Source: Streptomyces sp. NBC_00083 (GTDB taxonomy: Bacteria; Actinomycetota; Actinomycetes; Streptomycetales; Streptomycetaceae). Taken from it: DNA of 64,000 bases. Location: the NCBI RefSeq assembly GCF_026343295.1, contig NZ_JAPELY010000001.1, positions 2,046,001-2,110,000 on the forward strand, read 5' to 3'. Position numbers and translations under genes: made by a program. Positions 43,014 through 51,005 of this stretch are shown here, piece after piece (position 1 is the stretch's first letter; every line of letters begins with the position of its first letter). Below the pieces are notes generated by a model. That model saw nothing but the letters and a program-made list of their open reading frames with translations, did no database searches and was not told where the DNA came from.

Positions 43014-45842
43014 ATGACAGAGGACCTCTCACCAGCCGAAGCGTACGCAGCTGCCCGGCTCCGCGCCGCCGAGCAGGCCACCGCGCTCGCACCCTTCCGT
43101 GACCTGTACGACTTCGATCTGGACCCCTTCCAGATCGAGGCCTGCCAGGCCCTCGAAGCCGGAAAGGGCGTGCTCGTCGCGGCCCCCACCGGCTCGGGCA
43201 AGACCATCGTCGGCGAGTTCGCCGTGCACCTGGCCCTGGGGCAGGGCCGCAAATGCTTCTACACGACGCCCATCAAGGCGCTGTCCAACCAGAAGTACGC
43301 CGACCTGGCGCGCCGTTACGGCGCCGACAAGGTCGGCCTGCTCACCGGCGACAACAGCGTCAACGCGGACGCGCCCGTGGTCGTCATGACCACCGAGGTG
43401 CTCCGCAACATGCTGTACGCGGGCTCCCAGGCGCTGAGGGGCCTCGGCTATGTGGTGATGGACGAGGTGCACTACCTCTCCGACCGCTTCCGCGGCGCCG
43501 TTTGGGAAGAGGTGATCATCCACCTCCCGGACTCCGTCACCCTGGTCTCCCTGTCGGCGACGGTCTCCAACGCGGAGGAGTTCGGCGACTGGCTCGACAC
43601 CGTCCGCGGCGACACCGAAGTGATCGTCTCCGAGCACCGGCCCGTGCCGCTGTGGCAGCACGTCATGGCCGGGCGCCGGATGTACGACCTCTTCGAGGAG
43701 GAGTCCGACCACGGCGGCCGGGGCACCGCACGGCGCGAGGTCAACCCCGACCTGCTGCGCATGGCGCGCCTGGAGAACCAGAAGACGTACAACCCGCGCG
43801 ACCGGCGCCGCGGCAAGATGGTGCGCGAGGCCGACCGCGAGCGGGAGCGCCGCTCGCGCTCCCGGATCTGGACACCGGGCCGCCCCGAAGTCATCGAACG
43901 GCTCGACGCCGAAGGCCTGTTGCCGGCCATCACCTTCATCTTCAGCCGCGCCGCCTGCCAGGCCGCGGTCCAGCAGTGCATGTACGCGGGGCTGCGGCTC
44001 AACGACGAGGAGGGCCGCCAGAAGGTCCGCGAGATCGTCGAGGAGCGCACCGCCTCCATCCCCGGCGAGGACCTGCACGTCCTCGGCTACTACGAGTGGC
44101 TCGAAGGCCTGGAGCGCGGCATCGCCGCCCACCACGCCGGCATGCTGCCAACCTTCAAGGAGGTCGTCGAGGAGCTGTTCGTACGCGGCCTGGTCAAGGC
44201 CGTGTTCGCCACCGAGACCCTCGCCCTCGGCATCAACATGCCCGCCCGGTCGGTGGTGTTGGAGAAGCTCGTCAAGTGGAACGGCGAACAGCACGCCGAC
44301 ATCACCCCCGGCGAGTACACCCAGCTGACCGGCCGCGCCGGGCGCCGGGGCATCGACGTCGAGGGCCACGCGGTGGTCCTGTGGCAGCGCGGCATGGACC
44401 CGGACGCGCTGGCGGGCCTGGCCGGCACGCGCACGTATCCGCTGCGCTCCAGCTTCAAGCCCTCGTACAACATGGCCGTCAACCTGGTCCAGCAGTTCGG
44501 CCGGCACCGCTCGCGCGAGCTCCTGGAGACCTCCTTCGCGCAGTTCCAGGCCGACAAGTCCGTCGTGGGCATCTCGCGCCAGGTCCAGCGCAACGAGGAG
44601 GGCCTCGACGGCTACCGGGAGGGCATGCGCTGCCACTTGGGCGACTTCGAGGAGTACGCGCGCCTGCGGCGCGACCTCAAGGACCGGGAGACCGACCTCG
44701 CCAAGCACGGCGCCGCCCAGCGCCGGGCGGCCGCCGCGGCCTCCCTGGAGAAGCTCAAGCCGGGCGACATCATCCACGTGCCGACCGGCAAGTTCGCGGG
44801 CCTCGCCCTGGTCCTCGACCCGGGAATCCCCGCGGGCCGCACCAACGGGCACCGCGGCTTCGAGCAGCACGACGGGCCCCGCCCGCTGGTGCTGACCGCG
44901 GAGCGGCAGGTCAAGCGGCTCGCCTCGATGGACTTCCCGGTTCCGGTGGAGGCCCTGGAGCGGATGCGGGTCCCGAAGTCGTTCAACGCGCGCTCGCCGC
45001 AGTCCCGCCGGGACCTGGCGTCCGCGCTGCGCACCAAGGCCGGGCACATCGTCCCCGAGCGGCACCGCAAGGCCCGCTCCGAGGCAGCCGACGACCGCGA
45101 GATCACCCGGCTGCGCGCCGCCCTGCGCGCCCACCCCTGCCACGGGTGCGACGAGCGCGAGGACCACGCCCGCTGGGCCGAGCGCTACTACCGCCTCCAG
45201 CGCGACACCCAGCAGCTGGAGCGGCGCATCGAGGGGCGTACCAACACCATCGCGCGCACCTTCGACCGGATCGTGGCGCTGCTCACCGAGCTCGACTACC
45301 TGCGCGACGACGAGGTCACCGAGCACGGCAGGCGCCTCGCCCGGCTCTACGGCGAGCTCGACCTGCTGGCCAGCGAATGCCTGCGCGCCCGCGTCTGGGA
45401 GGGCCTGAGCCCGGCCGAACTGGCCGCCTGCGTATCGGCGTTGGTATACGAGGCGCGTCAGTCCGACGACGCGGTCGCGCCCAAGACACCGTCCGGCCCC
45501 GCCAAGGCCGCGCTCGGCGAGATGGTACGGATCTGGGGCCGGCTCGACGCCCTGGAAGAGGACCACAAGATCAACCAGGCGGAGGGCGTGGGCCAGCGCG
45601 AGCCCGACTTCGGCTTCGCGTGGGCGGCCTACCAGTGGGCCTCCGACAAGGGCCTCGACGAAGTGCTCCGCGAGGCCGACATGCCGGCCGGTGACTTCGT
45701 GCGCTGGTGCAAGCAGGTCATCGACGTCCTCGGCCAGATCGCGGCCGCCGCTCCGCGCGAGAACAGCACGGTGTCCAAGAACGCCCGCAAGGCGGTCGAC
45801 GCCCTGCTGCGCGGCGTCGTCGCCTACAGCTCGGTCGGCTGA
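43014..45842 (+). CDS. Ski2-like DEVH-box RNA helicase (HelY-type)
   Basis: This 942-residue superfamily-2 helicase unwinds RNA with ATP. Motif I APTGSGKT (near 57-64), motif II DEVH (near 148-151), motif III SAT and motif VI QLTGRAGRRGID are all present. Beyond the two RecA domains (about 1-480) lie a beta-insertion, a DSHCT/rRNA-processing-arch-like C-terminal domain (about 740-942) and an uneven helical part. Mycobacterial HelY is the close model; a role in RNA decay or rRNA processing is known for the wider family, and for this protein it is inferred. ATG at 43014 lies 45 bases after the lipid-kinase gene. A 13-bp hairpin terminator follows. Confidence 0.9.
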   Translation: MTEDLSPAEAYAAARLRAAEQATALAPFRDLYDFDLDPFQIEACQALEAGKGVLVAAPTGSGKTIVGEFAVHLALGQGRKCFYTTPIKALSNQKYADLARRYGADKVGLLTGDNSVNADAPVVVMTTEVLRNMLYAGSQALRGLGYVVMDEVHYLSDRFRGAVWEEVIIHLPDSVTLVSLSATVSNAEEFGDWLDTVRGDTEVIVSEHRPVPLWQHVMAGRRMYDLFEEESDHGGRGTARREVNPDLLRMARLENQKTYNPRDRRRGKMVREADRERERRSRSRIWTPGRPEVIERLDAEGLLPAITFIFSRAACQAAVQQCMYAGLRLNDEEGRQKVREIVEERTASIPGEDLHVLGYYEWLEGLERGIAAHHAGMLPTFKEVVEELFVRGLVKAVFATETLALGINMPARSVVLEKLVKWNGEQHADITPGEYTQLTGRAGRRGIDVEGHAVVLWQRGMDPDALAGLAGTRTYPLRSSFKPSYNMAVNLVQQFGRHRSRELLETSFAQFQADKSVVGISRQVQRNEEGLDGYREGMRCHLGDFEEYARLRRDLKDRETDLAKHGAAQRRAAAAASLEKLKPGDIIHVPTGKFAGLALVLDPGIPAGRTNGHRGFEQHDGPRPLVLTAERQVKRLASMDFPVPVEALERMRVPKSFNARSPQSRRDLASALRTKAGHIVPERHRKARSEAADDREITRLRAALRAHPCHGCDEREDHARWAERYYRLQRDTQQLERRIEGRTNTIARTFDRIVALLTELDYLRDDEVTEHGRRLARLYGELDLLASECLRARVWEGLSPAELAACVSALVYEARQSDDAVAPKTPSGPAKAALGEMVRIWGRLDALEEDHKINQAEGVGQREPDFGFAWAAYQWASDKGLDEVLREADMPAGDFVRWCKQVIDVLGQIAAAAPRENSTVSKNARKAVDALLRGVVAYSSVG

Positions 45843-45846
45843 CGGC

Positions 45847-45877
45847 CCGGCGGTACGCGCGCCTCGCGTACCGCCGG
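45847..45877 (+). terminator. Terminator after the HelY-type gene
   Basis: A 13-bp perfect stem (arms 45847-45859 and 45865-45877, loop of 5) lies four bases after the stop. Confidence 0.85.
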
Positions 45878-45985
45878 TCCTCGCGCCCACGGCCCCCGCC
45901 GCCCGTCGACGGGGGCCGCCGCCTGTCCGTGCAGCCGTGCCCGCTCGTGCGCGAAATCGCGCCACCCGGCGCGTTTCGGCCCGTG

Positions 45986-46002
45986 TGCGACGATCGTTCG
46001 CA
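45986..46002. promoter_or_regulatory. Palindrome overlapping the TetR start codon
   Basis: TGCGA (45986-45990) and TCGCA (45998-46002) enclose ACGATCGT-like sequence. The last base is the A of the ATG. It is a candidate autoregulatory operator. Confidence 0.45.
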
Positions 46003-46631
46003 TGAGCTCCACTACGGGACGAAGGGTCGGACGGCCGCGCGCGGTCCAGCGGCCGGACAGCGGTCTTGCCGCGCGCGACGAACTGCTCGGCGCGGCAGCC
46101 GAGTTGTTCACGCTGCACGGTTACGCCGCGACCACGACCCGTGCGGTGGCGGACCGGGCGGGGCTGCGCCAGGCCACGATGTACCACTACTTCGCGGGCA
46201 AGGAGGACCTCCTCGCCGAGCTGCTCGAATCGACGGTCACCCCCTCCCTCGACCTGGCGCGGCGGCTCCTCGACGACGCCACACGCAGCGCCGAGGACCG
46301 GCTGCGCGCGCTGTGCCGCTTCGACGTGGAGCTGCTGTGCGGCGGGCCCCACAACCTCGGGGCGCTGTATCTGCTCCCCGAGGTGCGGGCCGAACGCTTC
46401 GCGGTGTTCCACCGCAACCGCGCCGAACTGAAAGCGGCGTACGCGGAGCTGCTCGCGGGGACACGGTCCTGCGCAGGCCTCGACGCGGACGAGGTGGCGC
46501 TCCGTACGGATCTGGTCTTCGGCCTGATCGAGGGCGTCATCCTGATCCACCGCTCGGCGCCCGCCCGCCCGGTGCCGGCCTTCGCCGCGGCCACCGCGGA
46601 CGCGGCGCTGCGCATCGCGGGCGCCGCCTGA
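46002..46631 (+). CDS. TetR/AcrR-family regulator
   Basis: This 209-residue repressor has an N-terminal helix-turn-helix (about 25-72, LLGAAAELFTLHGYAATTTRAVADRAG and the recognition end ATMYHYF) and a helical ligand domain (about 75-205). A basic, disordered start (TTGRRVGRPR) may touch the DNA minor groove. ATG at 46002 overlaps a palindrome. It converges with an aldo/keto reductase gene; no divergent target gene is adjacent except HelY, which ends before it. The ligand is unknown. Confidence 0.87.
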   Translation: MSSTTGRRVGRPRAVQRPDSGLAARDELLGAAAELFTLHGYAATTTRAVADRAGLRQATMYHYFAGKEDLLAELLESTVTPSLDLARRLLDDATRSAEDRLRALCRFDVELLCGGPHNLGALYLLPEVRAERFAVFHRNRAELKAAYAELLAGTRSCAGLDADEVALRTDLVFGLIEGVILIHRSAPARPVPAFAAATADAALRIAGAA

Positions 46632-46645
46632 GGGCCGGGCCCGGA

Positions 46646-46680
46646 CGGCCCGCCCGTCGACTCCCGTGTCCTGCGGGCCG
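46646..46680. terminator. Weak hairpin between convergent genes
   Basis: CGGCCCGC (46646-46653) pairs with GCGGGCCG (46673-46680) over a 19-base loop, between the TetR gene and the aldo/keto reductase gene. Confidence 0.4.
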
Positions 46681-46690
46681 GTTCGGGGCC

Positions 46691-47542
46691 TCAGTCCTCC
46701 AGGCGGTGCGTGCCCAGCCGGGTGACCATCTCGGGATCGCGATGGTCGAAGAACAGGGACGCGCCCGTGTCGAGGGTGGCGATCCGGGCCATCTGCTCAT
46801 CGGTGAGCCGGAAGTCGAACACGTCGAAGTTCTCGGCCATGCGCTCGGCGCGCACCGACTTGGGGATGGCGATGACACCGCGCTGGGTCAGCCAGCGCAG
46901 CACGACCTGGGCGACGGACTTGCCGTGCGCCGTGCCGATCTCGGCGAGCAGCGGCTGGCCGAACAGGTCGTTCCTGCCCTCGGCGAAGCCGCCCCAGGAC
47001 TGGATCCGCACCCCGTGCTGCTCCATGAGTTCCTGGTAGTCGGCGCGCTGGAAGAACGGATGGGTCTCGATCTGGTTGACCTGGGGCGTGATCTCGTTGT
47101 TGTTGATCAGGTCGATCAGCCGGTCGGGGTAGAAGTTGGCGACGCCGATCGCCTTCGCGGTGCCCTCGCGGTGCAGCGCCTCCATGGCCCGCCACTGGCC
47201 GTAGACGTCGCCGAAGGGCTGGTGGATCAGGTACAGGTCGAGGTGGTCGAGGCCCAGCTTGTTCAGGGACGTCTCGAACGCGCGCCTGGTGTTCTCCTCG
47301 GCGGGGGCGTCCTGCACCCACAGCTTGGTCGTGACGAACAGGTCCCCGCGCGGAACCCCGCTCGACGTGATGGCTCGGCCGACGGCCTCCTCGTTGCCGT
47401 AGGCGGCGGCCGTGTCCAGCAGGCGGTAGCCGGTAGCCAGCGCCTCGGAGACGGCGCGCTCGGTGTCCTCGGCGGGGATCTGGTAGACGCCGAAGCCGAG
47501 GAGCGGCATCTCGACGCCGTTGTTGAGAGTGACGGTCTCCAT
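46691..47542 (-). CDS. Aldo/keto reductase
   Basis: This 283-residue NADPH-dependent oxidoreductase of the AKR family reduces aldehydes and ketones, as in the 2,5-diketo-gluconate reductase group. The catalytic tetrad is recognisable: Asp and Tyr in [10 protein letters not shown], Lys in FVTTKLWV, His in DLYLIHQP. Cofactor residues lie in the C-terminal [22 protein letters not shown] at 47542 follows AAGGA. It is convergent with the TetR gene and lies after a 318-base region upstream of it. No substrate can be assigned. Confidence 0.88.
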   Translation of the reverse strand: METVTLNNGVEMPLLGFGVYQIPAEDTERAVSEALATGYRLLDTAAAYGNEEAVGRAITSSGVPRGDLFVTTKLWVQDAPAEENTRRAFETSLNKLGLDHLDLYLIHQPFGDVYGQWRAMEALHREGTAKAIGVANFYPDRLIDLINNNEITPQVNQIETHPFFQRADYQELMEQHGVRIQSWGGFAEGRNDLFGQPLLAEIGTAHGKSVAQVVLRWLTQRGVIAIPKSVRAERMAENFDVFDFRLTDEQMARIATLDTGASLFFDHRDPEMVTRLGTHRLED

Positions 47543-47860
47543 GAGCGGTGTCCTTCACTGTGCGGGTGGGTGGGGCGGGGGAGAGGGCAGGTCAGGCACG
47601 GCCGAGGGCTCCGAGCGCGCCGTCGGCCACGACGGGTCGCCCCCCGGGTGTCGTCATGTCACTACGGGATGCTCGGCTGCCATGACTTCAGTGTCACCCG
47701 CACCCGGCCGGGCCGCGGCGCGGGAGAGCCGCCGCACGGAGGCGCCTGGAGCCCGGGATTCCTCATCCGCGCGCCCGGACGCACGAGACCCCCGGCGGGC
47801 AGCGGCCGGGGGTCTTCGCGCGTCTCGCCCTTCAGGGGCCGTGGTTCGGTCGTACGTGCC
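47543..47860. other. 318-bp region between the aldo/keto reductase start and the SIP stop
   Basis: No gene found. Next to the reductase it holds the probable promoter and an inverted repeat GTCATG (47653-47658) / CATGAC (47681-47686) inside a wider GGGTG...CACCC dyad. Near 47786-47815 lies the terminator of the siderophore-interacting protein gene. Confidence 0.55.
47786..47815 (-). terminator. Terminator of the siderophore-interacting protein gene
   Basis: An 11-bp perfect stem (arms 47786-47796 and 47805-47815, loop of 8) lies about 45 bases after the stop. Confidence 0.7.
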
Positions 47861-48706
47861 TCAGGCCGCCGGGGTCTCCTGCTCGCGCTCCACCTGCTCG
47901 TTCCACTCGCGCTTGGCCGCGCGCCAGGCGTCGTCGTCCTGGCCGAGGCGCCAGTAGCCCGAGATCGAGAGCCGCTCGCGCGGCACGTGGTGCGCGACGC
48001 GCAGCAGGGCACGCAGCTCCTTCACGAAGCCCGCCTCGCCGTGCACGAAGGCGTGCACATCGCCGGCCGGGAACTCCAGGCCCTTCACGGCGTCCACCAG
48101 CGTGGAGCCCACCGGGGCCTCGCCCCGGTGCAGCCACGTCACCGCGGTGCCGTCCGGGGTGCTGATCTTCTGCTCCTCCTCGGGGCCGCTCACCTCGACG
48201 AAGGCGCGCACCACGGCGCCCGCGGGCATGCGCTCCAAGGCCGCCGCGATCGCGGGCAGCGCGCTCTCGTCGCCGGCGAGCAGGTGCCAGTCCGCCGCGG
48301 GGTCCGGCGCGTATCCGCCGCCGGGGCCGAGGAAGCGCACCGTCTCACCGGGCTCGACGCGGGCCGCCCAGGGGCCCGCGAGGCCCTCGTCGCCGTGGAC
48401 CACGAAGTCGACGGACAGCTCGCGGAGCTCCGCGTCCCAGCCGCGCACCGTGTAGGCGCGGGTGCTGGGCCACTGCTCGCGCGGGAACTCGGCGCGGATG
48501 CGCTCCATGTCGAAGGGCTCGGGGTAGCTCACGCCCGGCGCCGGGAACAGCAGCTTGATGTAGTGGTCGGTGTGCTCGCCGGCGGTGAAACCGGCGAGCG
48601 ACTCCCCGCCGAGCACGACCCGCACCATGTGCGGGGTGAGCCGCTCGGTGCGCACCACCTGGGCCTCGTTGATCTTCGGTGTCTTGCGAGACGGCCGGTC
48701 TGCCAC
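47861..48706 (-). CDS. Siderophore-interacting protein, FAD-dependent ferric reductase (SIP)
   Basis: This 281-residue cytosolic flavoprotein releases iron from ferric siderophores by reduction. The N-terminal FAD-binding barrel has RAYTVR (near 83-88), and GEHTDHYIKLLFP is the family's substrate-lid form. The C-terminal SIP domain has HLLAGDESALPAI and ISGYWRLGQDDDAWRAAKREW. GTG at 48706 follows GGGGAG. A DmdR-type iron box lies 27 bases upstream, so the gene should be repressed in iron-rich cells. It stands behind the exonuclease gene on the same strand, with the box between them. No siderophore biosynthesis gene is near. Confidence 0.93.
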   Translation of the reverse strand: MADRPSRKTPKINEAQVVRTERLTPHMVRVVLGGESLAGFTAGEHTDHYIKLLFPAPGVSYPEPFDMERIRAEFPREQWPSTRAYTVRGWDAELRELSVDFVVHGDEGLAGPWAARVEPGETVRFLGPGGGYAPDPAADWHLLAGDESALPAIAAALERMPAGAVVRAFVEVSGPEEEQKISTPDGTAVTWLHRGEAPVGSTLVDAVKGLEFPAGDVHAFVHGEAGFVKELRALLRVAHHVPRERLSISGYWRLGQDDDAWRAAKREWNEQVEREQETPAA

Positions 48707-48732
48707 AGTGCGCTCCCCTGATTCACCATTAG

Positions 48733-48751
48733 TTAGGTTTACCTAACCTAG
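48733..48751. promoter_or_regulatory. DmdR/IdeR iron box
   Basis: TTAGGTTTACCTAACCTAG matches 15 of 19 positions of the DmdR-type consensus TTAGGTTAGGCTAACCTAA. It lies between the exonuclease stop and the SIP start codon, where a bound iron-loaded DtxR-family repressor would block SIP expression. Confidence 0.85.
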
Positions 48752-48755
48752 CACC

Positions 48756-49679
48756 TCAGGCGCGAAGAGTGGAGAGCAGCCTGCCCGTCGCCCCCGCGAG
48801 CCCCCACTGCGCCACCAGCTCCTCCAGCGTCGCCGGATCGAGCGGCTCCGTGGGTACCACCGGGTCGAACGCCGGAAGCGCCACGTCCATCGCGACCCGC
48901 ACCACCTTCGGCGCGACGTCCAGATAGTCGGCCGCCTCCAGGATCCCCCGGCGCTTGGCGGGGGTCAGCTTGGAGAAACGGTCGGCGGCGGCCGCCCGGA
49001 CCCCCACCAGATCGCCGTACTCGTTGATCAGCTGGGCCGCCGTCTTCTCGCCGATGCCCTTCACGCCGGGCAGCCCGTCGCTGGTGTCTCCGCGCAGCGC
49101 CGCGAAGTCCGCGTACTGGTCGGGGCGCACCCCGTACTTCGTGCGGATCATCTCGTCGTCCACCAGGTCGCAGTCGCCCACGCCCTTGCGCGGGTAGAGG
49201 ACCCGCACCCCCCGCTCGTCGTCGACCAGCTGGAACAGGTCGCGGTCGCCGGTCACGATGTCGACCGGGCCCGGCGCCAGGCCGGACAGGGTGCCGATCA
49301 CATCGTCCGCCTCGTACCCCGCTACGCCGACGCGGGCGATGCCCAGCGCGTCCAGCATGGCGTCGATCACCGGGACCTGCGGGGCGAGGGTGTCCGGCGT
49401 CTCCTCCTCGTCGGGCTGCCCCGCCGGGGTCTCCTCGGCCACCCGGTGCGCCTTGTAGGAGGGGATCAGGTCGACCCGCCACTGCGGCCGCCAGTCCGCG
49501 TCCATGCACGCCACCAGATCGTCCGGCCGGTGGTCGTGGACCAGGCGGGAGATGAAGTCGAGCAGGCCGCGCACGGCGTTGACCGGCGTGCCGTCCGGGG
49601 CCCTGACCGTGTCGGGGACCCCGAAGTAGGCCCGGTAGTAGAGGGACGAGGTGTCGAGGAGCATCAGGCGTCGCGTCAC
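48756..49679 (-). CDS. 5'-3' exonuclease (FEN/PolA-N-like)
   Basis: This 307-residue stand-alone homologue of the N-terminal nuclease domain of DNA polymerase I removes flaps and RNA primers. LMLLDTSSLYYRAYFG carries the first metal Asp, and YEADDVIGTL and VTGDRDLFQLV supply further metal-binding acids. The helix-hairpin-helix in GLPGVKGIGEKTAAQLI binds DNA. GTG at 49679 with GGGGG upstream is favoured; the longer frame to 49754 has no start site. Streptomyces commonly carry such a protein beside PolA. It precedes the SIP gene and is divergent from the betaine transporter. Confidence 0.9.
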   Translation of the reverse strand: MTRRLMLLDTSSLYYRAYFGVPDTVRAPDGTPVNAVRGLLDFISRLVHDHRPDDLVACMDADWRPQWRVDLIPSYKAHRVAEETPAGQPDEEETPDTLAPQVPVIDAMLDALGIARVGVAGYEADDVIGTLSGLAPGPVDIVTGDRDLFQLVDDERGVRVLYPRKGVGDCDLVDDEMIRTKYGVRPDQYADFAALRGDTSDGLPGVKGIGEKTAAQLINEYGDLVGVRAAAADRFSKLTPAKRRGILEAADYLDVAPKVVRVAMDVALPAFDPVVPTEPLDPATLEELVAQWGLAGATGRLLSTLRA

Positions 49680-49934
49680 ACCCCCGATGATGCCGCACAC
49701 CACTGACAGTGACCGCGCCCACCGCGACGGGACACCGGGGTTCGCCCCGCGCACGTGAACAAGTGAACTGGATCACTGTTGCGTTTGCCCGGGAACCGCC
49801 TGGGAAGGCGCGTCGCCGGAGCGGACCCAGGTATGGATTTCAACCATTTCTCGGGCTGCGGACCGAATCCGCGCCGCTCCACGGCCCGCCCGCGGGGGAT
49901 GCGGGCCGTTCTCAGTTCAACCCGTGAGGTGTAT

Positions 49935-51005
49935 GTGTCCAGGCTGCAAGCCGAGCAGCTCTACAAGGTGTTCGGCAGACGACCCGAGGAAGCCGTCAGC
50001 AAGCTCGAAAGCGGCGCCGACCGCGACGAGCTGCGGGCCGACGGGACGACCGCGGCGGTGATCGACGCCTCGTTCACGGTGGAACCCGGTCAGATCTTCG
50101 TGGTCATGGGCCTCTCCGGCTCCGGCAAGTCGACCCTGCTGCGCATGCTCAACGGGCTCCTCGAGCCCACGTCGGGCCGCGTCCTGTTCGACGGGCAGGA
50201 CCTGACCGGTCTCTCCGCCCGTGACCTGCGGACGGTCCGCTCCAGCAAGATCAGCATGGTGTTCCAGCACTTCGCGTTGTTCCCGCACCGCAGCGTCCTG
50301 GAGAACGCCGCGTACGGCCTCGAAGTCCAGGGCGTACCCCGTGCCGAGCGCGAGAAGCGGGCCGCCGAGGCCCTGGAACTCGCCGGGCTCGGCGGCTGGG
50401 GCGACTCCTGGCCCGACGAGCTCTCCGGCGGCATGCAGCAGCGTGTGGGCCTGGCCCGCGCCCTGGCCACCGACGCCGACCTGCTCCTCATGGACGAGTC
50501 GTTCAGCGCGCTCGACCCGCTGATCCGGCGCGACATGCAGGACCAGCTGCTCGAACTGCAGAAGCGCCTCAAGAAGACGATCGTCTTCATCACGCACGAC
50601 CTCAACGAGGCCATGCGGCTCGGCGACAACATCGCCGTGATGCGCGACGGACGCATAGTCCAGCTCGGCACCGCCGAGGACATCCTGCTCACCCCGGCCA
50701 ACGACTACGTGGCCTCCTTCATCCAGGACGTCGACCGCTCCCGCGTGCTCACCGCGCTCTCCGTGATGACCGCCCCGCACCGGCCCGACGTCGGCACCTG
50801 CGACTGCGAGACGGTGCTGGCCGACACCCCGGTCGCCGACGTGTGCGCGGTGGCCGCGCGGGTCCCGCACCCGGTCGCCGTCAAGGACGCCGAAGGCGCC
50901 GTGCTCGGCGTCGTACCGCAGGAGCGGCTCATCGCCTTCCTCGGTGACGACAAGCAGGGCCCCGTGGCCTGCTCCTCGATGAAGGATGTGGCCGCCCATG
51001 CCTAG
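49935..51005 (+). CDS. Glycine-betaine/proline ABC transporter ATPase (ProV/OpuAA-type)
   Basis: This 356-residue ATPase subunit drives uptake of a quaternary amine such as glycine betaine. Walker A GLSGSGKST, signature LSGGM, Walker B LLLMDESFSALDP and the H-loop THDLNEA are all present. The N-terminus has a ProV-type extension (VFGRRPEEAVSKLESG), and a single degenerate CBS-like tail (about 285-356) may sense ionic strength. GTG at 49935 follows GTGAGGT. The stop overlaps the start of the fused permease gene by eight bases, so they are translationally coupled. Osmotic induction is likely but not visible in the sequence. Confidence 0.92.
   Translation: MSRLQAEQLYKVFGRRPEEAVSKLESGADRDELRADGTTAAVIDASFTVEPGQIFVVMGLSGSGKSTLLRMLNGLLEPTSGRVLFDGQDLTGLSARDLRTVRSSKISMVFQHFALFPHRSVLENAAYGLEVQGVPRAEREKRAAEALELAGLGGWGDSWPDELSGGMQQRVGLARALATDADLLLMDESFSALDPLIRRDMQDQLLELQKRLKKTIVFITHDLNEAMRLGDNIAVMRDGRIVQLGTAEDILLTPANDYVASFIQDVDRSRVLTALSVMTAPHRPDVGTCDCETVLADTPVADVCAVAARVPHPVAVKDAEGAVLGVVPQERLIAFLGDDKQGPVACSSMKDVAAHA

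Noticed and set aside
43029..46550. 1173-residue minus-strand frame opposite the HelY-type and TetR genes
   Set aside because: It spans two clear plus-strand genes and has no recognisable domain.
49680..49934. SigB-type stress promoter before the betaine transporter
   Set aside because: A GTTT-N15-GGGAAG string partly fits GNNT-N14-16-GGGTAY, but two of six -10 bases are wrong, so it is not reported as a feature.
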